From Diplonema japonicum (lineage: Eukaryota; Euglenozoa; Diplonemea; Diplonemida; Diplonemidae), in the NCBI GenBank assembly GCA_964019335.1, contig OZ025680.1, positions 1 to 64,000 on the forward strand: a DNA stretch of 64,000 nt. Reading direction: 5' to 3'. The notes below the pieces were generated by a model. It was not told the origin of the DNA. It saw only the letters and a list, made by a program, of their open reading frames with translations, and made no database searches. Below, piece after piece: positions 1 through 8,212 of the stretch; position 1 is the stretch's first letter; each line of letters opens with the position of its first letter. Made by a program: the position numbers and the translations under genes.

Positions 1-318
1 GTTTGCGGGTTTGCGGGTTTGCGGGTTTGCGGGTTTGCGGGTTTGCGGGTTTGCGGGTTTGCGGGTTTGCGGGTTTGCGGGTTTGCGGGTTTGCGGGTTT
101 GCGGGTTTGCGGGTTTGCGGGTTTGCGGGTTTGCGGGTTTGCGGGTTTGCGGGTTTGCGGGTTTGCGGGTTTGGGGTTTGCGGGTTTGCGGGTTTGCGGG
201 TTTGCGGGTTTGCGGGTTTGCGGGTTTGCGGGTTTGCGGGTTTGCGGGTTTGCGGGTTTGCGGGTTTGCGGGTTTGCGGGTTTGCGGGTTTGCGGGTTTG
301 CGGGTATGCGGGTTTGCG

Positions 319-325
<7 letters not shown>
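1..325 (+). repeat. 8-bp satellite (GTTTGCGG)n
   Basis: About 40 near-perfect tandem copies of GTTTGCGG fill the left edge. One unit is shortened around 170-177 (TTTGGGGTTTG) and one carries a substitution at 305-308 (GGGTATGCGG). The array ends in a run of more than 20 T at about 321-348. The G-rich strand reads into the window, the wrong direction for a telomere capping the left end, so I call it an internal or subtelomeric satellite. Open frames of about 115 codons across the array are a by-product of the repeat and are not genes. Confidence 0.95.
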
Positions 326-355
<30 letters not shown>

Positions 356-884
356 GGGACTTGAGAAAATAAATAAAAAGGGGGACTTGAGAATGTTTTT
401 TTTTTTTTTTTTTTTCTTCAAAAGACACACAAGGCACGATATGTCTTAAGAGAAAATAAAAATATTCCAAAACAGACAATCAAGTTCCAACCTGGGAGGA
501 AGGCATGGGTTTCTCTTTTTCTTTATGGGAGGGAGAGGGGAAGAAGAAGAAGCTCCTCCAAATGATAAAAATTCAAAAATAAAAATCTCAAAAAAGGCTT
601 AAAAGAAGAAGAGGCAAATTCAAAAACATACTAGGGAGGAATGAGTGGGGCAGGGGGTAAAATTTAGGAGGGGGAAAGAGGGAGAATCAAAAAAGGGGAA
701 AGGGGCAGAGTGACCAATGTCCATGCGAAAAAGCATAGAGCGGGGGAAGAAGAAAATCAAAAACAGGAAAAACACATCACCACAAAAGAAAAAATTGCGG
801 GTTTGCGGGTTTGCGGGTTTGCGGGTTTGCGGGTGGGGCAGGGGGTAATATTTAGGAGGGGGAAAGAGGGAGAATCAAAAAAGA
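326..884. repeat. Low-complexity DNA with a duplicated G/A-rich block
   Basis: Purine-rich, homopolymer-rich sequence without a supported gene. A block of about 50 nt starting TGGGGCAGGGGGTAA and ending GAGAATCAAAAAAG occurs at about 645-694 and again at about 834-882 with very few changes. The second copy directly follows a small island of the GTTTGCGG satellite at 796-833, so a composite unit (satellite plus block) seems to have been duplicated here. Confidence 0.75.
796..833 (+). repeat. Second island of the GTTTGCGG satellite
   Basis: Four to five copies of the same 8-mer that forms the array at 1-325, in the same orientation, between A-rich DNA and the duplicated G/A-rich block. It shows the satellite is dispersed and not confined to one end. 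Confidence 0.9.
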
Positions 885-957
885 AACCGCTACAGAAAGG
901 GGAAAGGTGCAGGAAGACGAAGAGGACGAGAGGGCGTCTCACAAAGACTCTCTTTAA
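885..957 (+). mobile_element. Very short LINE 3' tail (plus strand)
   Basis: This stretch of about 73 nt, ending in a TAA at 955-957, matches the last part of the truncated LINE at 10460-11075, which lies in the opposite orientation. Both read ..SHKDxL-stop in one frame (SHKDSL here, SHKDFL there) and share a short A/T-rich sequence after the stop. It is best read as an extremely 5'-truncated insertion of the same element family. Protein-level meaning should not be pressed because only the tail is present. Confidence 0.6.
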
Positions 958-2125
958 TTCATATATCTTTTATTTTCCTTTTTATTTTTCTTTTCTTTAT
1001 TTTCTTTCTCCCAACCCAACCCCCCCCGAAAAAAAAAGAAAAGAAAAGAAAAGATTCATTCCTCCCTAGTTTATTATATTTTGCATCAGGTTCGCCGAGA
1101 AAATAAAAGGAAAAACACAGAAAGAGAACGGCAACCAAATTTTAAATTTTTATTTTATCATCAAAGGAGGTTTGAAAAAGAGAAAAATTAAAGAGAAGAA
1201 AGAGACCTTTTTCTCCTCTATCGATAAGTGATTCACGAACTCGAATCTTTATCACCACTTATTTGTGCATGCCAGATTTTTTTTTTTTCTCCCGCCTTGT
1301 TAAAGAAGTTTTAATTTACAAATAAAAAAAAAAAAAGTGAAAAGAGGAGTAGAAGACGATCCGGTGGGGGGCATGGGAACCATAAACCGTGTCTTCCATC
1401 GCGATCGGCAAGGCGGGGGCTTTTCCGTCCCATGGGTGAAAAGAGGCGGATAAAACCACTATTCCGGACCCCCCCCCAACACTGAGCATGCACTTTTTCC
1501 CCCATACATACCTCTCTTGTTTATCAAAATATCACCACTTTTACGGCGGACGCCAAGAAAAAAAAAAGCCAAGGAGAAGGAGTTTAGGGAAATAACAAAA
1601 GACCTACGGCCCCAAGGAAGGCGGTGAAACAGCCATGGTGGGCCAGCCCTGGCAGACAGGGAGCCTGAACACCAAGAACACCGCGGAGCCAAATTTGTAT
1701 CCGGAATTTTCGGTTTTCAAACTTACAAAAACCCCCTGTAGGCATCTGCGTCCGTCCAGCCCCATTTTGGCACCCCTTTTGGGTGCGAAAAAAAAAAAAA
1801 AAAAAAAAAATATGATGGGACGAGAAATATGTTGGCTACGACCCACCAAGAAAAAAAAAAGAATTCGCTTTAAAAAAGAGGTTTGAAAGGAAGTCAAAGG
1901 TCCAAAGGTTCTTTCGGCTTTTTTCATTTTGAAAAGAGGTGTTCAGGGAAGGGACAAGTGTCATCACCTTACGCACCCTGCTCTTCCTAGCCGCTTTGGT
2001 CAGAAACATTTACCACAAATGGGACACAAAAATAATTCAATAATAAAAAAGTAGTAATCAAAAAGATTTTAAAATAAGAGAGAATCCCTCCTTTTTCTCA
2101 CATAGTATATATATTTGTGTGTAGC
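958..2125. other. Gene-free A/T- and homopolymer-rich region
   Basis: I see no supported gene in these 1.17 kb. The stretch holds long A and T runs (for example about 1323-1336 and 1790-1810), a C-rich run at 1020-1027, and a short imperfect hairpin near 1221-1263 (ATAAGTG paired with CACTTAT). The short open frames show no recognisable domains and lack a plausible splice acceptor upstream. No tRNA- or rRNA-like fold was recognised. Confidence 0.6.
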
Positions 2126-3605
2126 CTAGTTGCTGATCTTCACGCACTCGTAGTGGCAAACAGACAGGCACCTGGCCCACCACTGGTTCTGCTGGTAGCA
2201 CGACAGCCCAGCCTCGCAACAGTTAGGGTCACAGCTGGCGTTCGAGGTGGGGACTGGTGTGGAGGCAGCGGGCTGAGGAGTGGGAGCGGGGGTAGGCATC
2301 GGAGTAGGGGCAGGGGTAGGAGCAAGAGTGCGGGCAGTTGTGGGCACCGGGGTGGAGGCGATGGTGGTGGGCACAGGGGTCGGCATCGGAGTAGGCATCG
2401 GGGTGGAGGCAGGAGGGGGGTTGTTCCCGTGGCTGCACCCCCTGGAAGGAGTGACGGTGGCGGAGACTGCCTGGGACCAGGCCCCGTTCCCGTCGTGGGC
2501 GGCAACCCAGAAGAAGGCCCCCCCGTTGCAGGCGTACCTTGTTCAGGTCCTCCATCACGCTGATGGCCTGCTGCGCGTTGCTGTTGGAGCCGGTACCCCC
2601 GCAGTCGCTGATGCAGAAGCCGAAGACCACCTTCGTGGGGTCGTTCCCGAAGCAGTCCGTCACAAGAGTCTTGTAGTGCGCCAGGGCGGACTCGTGTACC
2701 CCGCCGTTGATCCCGTCCGAGTTGGGGCGCGTCACCCCGTTGTAGTACTGCGGCATGTGAAGTCCATGGAGCTCGCCACCTCCTTGATGACGTTGTAGTA
2801 GCCGGTCCCCTGCTTCATGTCGATGTCCATCGGGGCGTGCGAGACCTCGCTCCCGGAGGGGAGGCTCTGCCTCAGCCCGACCGTCACGTCCCTCAGGAAC
2901 TTCTGCGCCTGCGCCCCCTTCGCGAAGGGGGACCCCCTCTGCCCGTTCTCGTAGTAGTACTCGTAGTCGATGTCCACCCCGTCGAAGTTCTGGTCCCTCG
3001 CGATCTCCACCAGCTGCTGGATCACGAAGTCCTCCTTCCCGTAGCAGTACTCCCAGCAGTCGTCCAGCCCGTCCCAAGAGCCCCCCATCCCGGCGCCCCC
3101 GAAGGACAGATTACCTTCTTCCCCGCTGCCCTCCATTTCTGCACGAGCGCCGGCTGCGGGGCGTTTCCACACACCGGCACGGGCGACGAGATCTGGCACT
3201 GCTGGTTGCAGGTGTTCTTCCCGGGGTTCCACGTGTAGGTCACCGCGAACGACACGAGCACGTGCGTGTAGGCGTTCATCTGCGCATCTGTGGGGCACGC
3301 CTGCCAGTTCCCGACGTAGGCGATCATCCTGCTGTCCTCCTCCGCCTGCGCCGACGGCCCGGGCGGAGGGGTCGGGGGCGTCGGCGTCGGAGGGGCGCCG
3401 GCACCGTGCCCCCCATCGACGGGCACCATGTCGCCTGGTTCGACGTGCACACGCTCGCGCTGCCCCCGCCAGGGTAGCACGGCTCTGCCCACCCGGATTT
3501 GTAGCAAGGCTCGTTCCCGTTGATGCAGCGTTGGCAGTCTGCCACTGACTGCCCAGCCGCCCCTGCCGCAAGCAGCATCAACCCAAGCATCTTTAGTGTC
3601 TTCAT
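2126..3605 (-). pseudogene. GH18 chitinase with CBM1-like tail, four frameshifts
   Basis: The start at 3605 opens a clear signal peptide (MKTLKMLGLMLLAAGAAG), followed by a Cys-rich segment (CQRC, EPCY), a Pro/Thr linker and a glycoside hydrolase family 18 domain. The catalytic motif FDGVDIDYEYY lies at about 2950-2990 and contains the DxxDxDxE signature, so the enzyme would hydrolyse chitin outside the cell. The C terminus is a TPxPT-rich linker plus a module with the spacing of a fungal CBM1 (CEAGLSC, NQWWARCL). The reading frame changes near 3409-3414 (a G6 run on the coding strand), about 3107-3112, about 2755-2760 and about 2531-2542. The first three are repaired by one added base, the last by removing one. 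Either the gene is decaying or the GC-rich sequence carries indel errors. Strong domain conservation on both sides of each break favours sequencing error or a very recent pseudogene. Confidence 0.8.
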
Positions 3606-3835
3606 TATTATTTTCTTTTTTGTGTGTATAAAAAACCTGTTAGTGGTGGCGGGGGATTCAAACAACCATGAACAAAAAAAAAAAGAAAAAAAAATGGGAG
3701 GAATTTTCTTTTTTTTCCATATTTTTTCTTTCCACCCTGAATTTCTACGATACGAAAGTAAAGGAAAGAATAAAAAAAAAATGGGGCTTTGGTTGCAACA
3801 CTATTTGGCGTTAAGTGTGCAGCGTGGTGGGGGGT

Positions 3836-6800
3836 CTATCTTGTGTTGTTACCCTTCTGCGTCGCTGCATTTTTATCGGCAGATGGGGTGGGGATACTTC
3901 GGGTAGGTTCGAGGTAGGTCGGCACGAACTTGTCGCTCCAGTCGTCTCTCCCCGGTGAACCGGTTGCGAGTCGCTGTTCGAGGATGAAGCGCACCTTGTC
4001 GTACGATGCGAATGTGGGTCTGCAGGTATACCCTCGGATCCGTTTGTTTGCACCAATGGATCGGAGGGAGGATGTCAAGAAAGGTTTCCCGGGGATAGGA
4101 GGGGGTCGTGCTTTCTTTTCGGCCACCTCTGACAGTTTTGTCAGAACTTTAGCTAGCCGGTTTGCACGCTTACGTACGTCAGCCGTATCTTCCAAGATGA
4201 GCTGTTTGGTCGTGGCCTCAAAGTCGAGTGCGAGCTCTATCCTTGAGACTGAACCATGTGGGCTCCACTGCAGCATGCGAAGCCATTTGAGCACTTCTGG
4301 GACAATCGTATCCCCTTGGAAGTGTTTCAGTCCGTTGTTCTTGTACCAATCCAGGCTTGGCACCGAGCACCCTCTTCCAACCAGCGGTCTGTTCCAAGGG
4401 AACCTTTCTACCGCGGCCTTCTTCGTTTCCTGCTTCGCGCTCACTCTCCTGATGATCGCAAGCAGCATCTGTTGTATTACCTCTGGCCGTTCCGTCTTAC
4501 ATTCCAGAGGGATGATGCCGTGTAGTGCAAGGCAGCGTGTGATCCCCTCTTGCCTGTATGCATGCATTGCAGGGGCGAACTCAGGTGCACCGCGTACCTC
4601 TTCGTGTGCCTTGCATTTCCAGAACGTGTGTATGGTGTACTCGTCTTGCGTGGTGAAGAGCGCCTCACACCCAATACATTGTACCTCTGGTTCGACGATC
4701 GGGTAGCTGCGGAACATGGCACCCGTGATCATCCTCAAGCCAAGTCGTTCCTCTTGCACGGACCTGGCACTCTTCCACACCTCGTTAGTGCGGACTTCGT
4801 CAATTGCGCGGCCGACACCAATAAAGGAGGGTCTGCCTTTGGCAACTGCGTTCCTTCTGATCGCTTTCGTCACTCGCCGTATCTCATGACCTCTGGCAGC
4901 TTTATGCACGCCCAAGAGGGCCCTGGCCCAAGGCCATCCGAGCTTGGCTGGTTCCAGAAGACGCAGGAGTGTTCCTATGGGACCAGCGGACCTCATATTC
5001 TTCGTGTACTTCTTCCGGATCTTTCTTGCACGCTTTCGTATTCTTCGATTTTCCGCTAGCCTCAGGACGGTGCCCGCCGTCTTGTAGGCAAAGGCAGCAA
5101 GAGGGTCGTGTGTGTGGCCCGGTAGTGCGATGTTCAAGAGCGCGCCCGATGAGCGCGTGGTGTTGTACGGACCCCACAGACAATCTGTTACAGCGATCCT
5201 AAGGGCGTCGATCTTCGCGTTTGACGGTGGGGCATATGGCGCACCGTATAAGGCAGCGGGTAGAATAGATTGGCTCACGATGAGGGCTTTCTTTGTAAAG
5301 GGTAGTTGTAACGCGGCCAGTCTCTTGGCTGTCTCGACCGCTTTCTCCACCCTCTTGTTGTCAGCCCTACCTTTCCTTTCCATTGACAGAGTGACTCCAA
5401 GGATCTTCACCTTCTTCTTCGTAGCAAACGTAAATCCACCCTGTCGTAGAGTTGACGTATACTTCTTCACGGTGCTGAAAGCAAGCGTCTTCTCGTGGTT
5501 CAGAGCCATCCCTGTGATTTTACAGAACTCGGATACTCTATCAACAGCTCGCTGTACGTGTCGTTCTGACTTCCTGCTGTACATCGTCACATCATCGGCG
5601 TATGAGGTAGTTTTTGCCTTCGTCAAGTGTCCGATTTCTTTGACCATGATCGACAGCAGTGCGTTGATCAGAACGGCCGACAGCGGGCACCCCTGGAGGA
5701 TTCCATTGTCCACGTGTAGCACCTCGCCTACCCCAAGCGGTAGTTTTAGTCGGCGTTGCAGATTCTCATACACGTATCGCATCGGACGGGTGATGGATAC
5801 GCTCAGGCCAAGGTCCTCTACTAACGAAAGGGCAATCTCCTGCGGAACTCGATCAAAGCACTTTTGGAAGTCCAGCGCTAAGCCATACAGTGGCCTCCCA
5901 CCTAGGAGTGCATCCTCTACCATTGTCGATATGTCCATGAGGACATGGTCAGCTCCGTGTTTGGGCCTGAAGCCGTGCATGGTGGGATCGATCCATTTCT
6001 CCTGCCATTCGAGAACATGTTTGAGTCGGACACAGGCCCACAGGCGGTAAATCACACTGGTGACGGTGATCGGTCGATGGTCAAGCGGTTGGCCTGTACC
6101 ATTTTTCGGGAGCATCGAGATCAACGCAGTCATCACAGTGTCGGGCCAACGACCCTGTAGCTCAATAGCATTGAAAAGGTCCGCGAATGAGCCAAGAACA
6201 TCGTCCGGCAGACAATGGAGCTCAGCAAAGCGCCACCCGTCAACAGCACACGCAGTCTTCTTCTTCGTTCTCGCGAGGACTACGCGCAAGTCCTGCACCG
6301 TAATCAGAGGACATGTCATTTCGGTGCGTTTGATGAACTGTCCGTAGGTCGCTTTGAATTTCTTGTACGACGGCTTGGTCTCTCCGTTTCCGAAGAGGCA
6401 GAAAACTTTCGCCCAATGCTGCTCCAAGGTCCTCAACATTTCGACTGCGTTAGCGGTGATCTGCCCACTGTCGCGCCGTACGGTTTGCGTGGTCTTCGTT
6501 TCTTGTTCCACCGTACCATCCTTTAAAAATGCCGTCACACGTTTACGGTCCGTGCCAAACTCTTCCGCAGTCCACCTCGCGTACTCCTTGTTCCGGTGTC
6601 TCTTGTTGCGGCTGATTATCTCAGCGTTCGACTTCGCAGCCCTACCCCTAAGCTCAGCCATCGCCGTGTAAATCTCGTCGTTACAAGACCAATCTTGGGG
6701 GTCGGGTCTCTCAGTCCATAGCTTCAGACGCACTGCAGTGGTGTACACGTTACGTATCTGTGCCCTCATCTCGTGCGACATGCATCCTATCGCGGGTGTT

Positions 6801-8212
6801 TCTTCCATTCGTCGGATCAATGATTTAATCTTCCGCTTAAGGATCGCGACTTGGTTCTCTTTGCAGGTCGCTGCCCCACACCCTTCATGATTCGACGGTG
6901 CGGAAATCTCCCGAAGCACCGGTTGCCGCAAGTCTCCTCGCCCCCGCTGTGTGAGATCGGCTCCTAGGAGGTCCTCAACAGCGACGGCTAGGTATCGAAT
7001 GGCCGAGTTCAGGTTAGTCAGCAGGGTAGTGTTGAAGATTCTGCGGTCGAACAAGCCAGGCGTTCCCGTGATGACGGTGTTCGGACATTTGAGCTGTCTG
7101 GGTACCTTGTACATGGGTACAAGTTGCCGCATGGCTGGTAACTTCAGCGTCACAGTTAGCGCTCGATGCGACGGCACGCCTATGTCTTCAGTAACACAGG
7201 ACACAAGCGCTGCAGCAGCTATGGGGTTCATCAGGATGTAGTCGGGTCTTGTGGCTGCAACGGCAGTAACGTAGGTGGGGCTTGGGTCCCTCCCTTGATG
7301 TTTTGCAAACATCGCGGATGCGTCCACCCAGTGCGTGTTAAGCGCATGTTGCAATGTAGGAGATGCATCGATTGTAGTGTTCATATCTCCAACTACAATG
7401 ATCGGGACCTGGCCTAGCGATATCCGCAATCGGTTTAGGATATTGCAAAGTAAGGTTTCGCGAGCAGCGACTCCAGCCTTCGACTTATCAACATCGGCGT
7501 ACAGGTTAACTACGTGTAACCACCTGTTGCCTTCACCCATCGCGTACATTACATGTTGGAATCTCGTCTGCTGTCCAACATCCGGGAGGACATGCTGTTC
7601 TATGCAGGTGCCGGGAATACGGTATAATGTGGCGACGCCTCCCCTCTCCGCTAAGGTTGGGGATTCAACACCGTCCAGCATCAGTCCACGTTGCGGTTTC
7701 CCAAATATGACACGCCTCTGCGTCATACCCGGATCCCCCTTCATTGTTGTAGCCACTTGGAATTGTGTCGTAGCCGTCAGCGCCGTCTCCTGAACACACA
7801 GGATATTGGCTGTTACCTTCTTGAGGATGTGGAATGTGTTGTTCCACGAAGTAACGTTAACCGATGTTATCGTCACTGTGTCGCACGTTTTCGCATCACC
7901 TATCGATGTCAAGGGCGGACGCGGAACACTACCTTTCGTGCCTTGAGGTTCTCCCGCTGGAACGTAGAAGTCCTTCCATAATCCTGTCGTCTTCACCTTG
8001 AGGGATATCTTCTTGCATGGCGGGCCAGGGTTGGGGTGCACATCACCATCAGCTAACAGCCTGAGGAGTGCCTCCATCGCGATGTTTGAATATGCATGTT
8101 TTTGGTTGCATATTCGGGGAAGGGAGAAGTAGGGGCTCATGCTAAACACTGAAGGGGGGTAGCAGAGCAGGGGAACACTGATTGGGAGGAAGATCATGAT
8201 ACGGGTCCTCAT
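3836..8212 (-). CDS. LINE ORF2: AP endonuclease, reverse transcriptase, zinc finger
   Basis: I place the start at 8212, where ATG overlaps the ORF1 stop (ATGA). The frame is open further upstream to 9160, but that stretch lies wholly inside ORF1. The product is 1458 residues. Residues 1-54 include a hydrophobic segment; residues 55-64 read DGDVHPNPGP, a 2A-like motif. An APE-type endonuclease follows (VGDMNTTID, RPDYILMN, PSHRALTV), then a reverse transcriptase with LYGLALDFQKCFDRVP, LQGCPLSAVLINALL and the active-site YADD near residue 871 (5591-5602). A C-terminal zinc knuckle CIGC...HTFWKCKAH starts near residue 1179. The tail contains LKWLRMLQWSPHGSVSRIEL, shared with the other LINE copies in the window. 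It would nick target DNA and prime reverse transcription there. The reading frame is intact. Confidence 0.9.
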   Translation of the reverse strand: MRTRIMIFLPISVPLLCYPPSVFSMSPYFSLPRICNQKHAYSNIAMEALLRLLADGDVHPNPGPPCKKISLKVKTTGLWKDFYVPAGEPQGTKGSVPRPPLTSIGDAKTCDTVTITSVNVTSWNNTFHILKKVTANILCVQETALTATTQFQVATTMKGDPGMTQRRVIFGKPQRGLMLDGVESPTLAERGGVATLYRIPGTCIEQHVLPDVGQQTRFQHVMYAMGEGNRWLHVVNLYADVDKSKAGVAARETLLCNILNRLRISLGQVPIIVVGDMNTTIDASPTLQHALNTHWVDASAMFAKHQGRDPSPTYVTAVAATRPDYILMNPIAAAALVSCVTEDIGVPSHRALTVTLKLPAMRQLVPMYKVPRQLKCPNTVITGTPGLFDRRIFNTTLLTNLNSAIRYLAVAVEDLLGADLTQRGRGDLRQPVLREISAPSNHEGCGAATCKENQVAILKRKIKSLIRRMEETPAIGCMSHEMRAQIRNVYTTAVRLKLWTERPDPQDWSCNDEIYTAMAELRGRAAKSNAEIISRNKRHRNKEYARWTAEEFGTDRKRVTAFLKDGTVEQETKTTQTVRRDSGQITANAVEMLRTLEQHWAKVFCLFGNGETKPSYKKFKATYGQFIKRTEMTCPLITVQDLRVVLARTKKKTACAVDGWRFAELHCLPDDVLGSFADLFNAIELQGRWPDTVMTALISMLPKNGTGQPLDHRPITVTSVIYRLWACVRLKHVLEWQEKWIDPTMHGFRPKHGADHVLMDISTMVEDALLGGRPLYGLALDFQKCFDRVPQEIALSLVEDLGLSVSITRPMRYVYENLQRRLKLPLGVGEVLHVDNGILQGCPLSAVLINALLSIMVKEIGHLTKAKTTSYADDVTMYSRKSERHVQRAVDRVSEFCKITGMALNHEKTLAFSTVKKYTSTLRQGGFTFATKKKVKILGVTLSMERKGRADNKRVEKAVETAKRLAALQLPFTKKALIVSQSILPAALYGAPYAPPSNAKIDALRIAVTDCLWGPYNTTRSSGALLNIALPGHTHDPLAAFAYKTAGTVLRLAENRRIRKRARKIRKKYTKNMRSAGPIGTLLRLLEPAKLGWPWARALLGVHKAARGHEIRRVTKAIRRNAVAKGRPSFIGVGRAIDEVRTNEVWKSARSVQEERLGLRMITGAMFRSYPIVEPEVQCIGCEALFTTQDEYTIHTFWKCKAHEEVRGAPEFAPAMHAYRQEGITRCLALHGIIPLECKTERPEVIQQMLLAIIRRVSAKQETKKAAVERFPWNRPLVGRGCSVPSLDWYKNNGLKHFQGDTIVPEVLKWLRMLQWSPHGSVSRIELALDFEATTKQLILEDTADVRKRANRLAKVLTKLSEVAEKKARPPPIPGKPFLTSSLRSIGANKRIRGYTCRPTFASYDKVRFILEQRLATGSPGRDDWSDKFVPTYLEPTRSIPTPSADKNAATQKGNNTR

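Noticed and set aside
1-325. A telomere at the left edge
   Set aside because: At the left end a telomere would show its C-rich strand on the plus strand. Here the G-rich strand reads inward, and the array recurs internally at 796-833.
3-372. Three overlapping 115-117-codon open frames in the satellite
   Set aside because: They are a by-product of an 8-bp repeat without stops and have no independent coding support.
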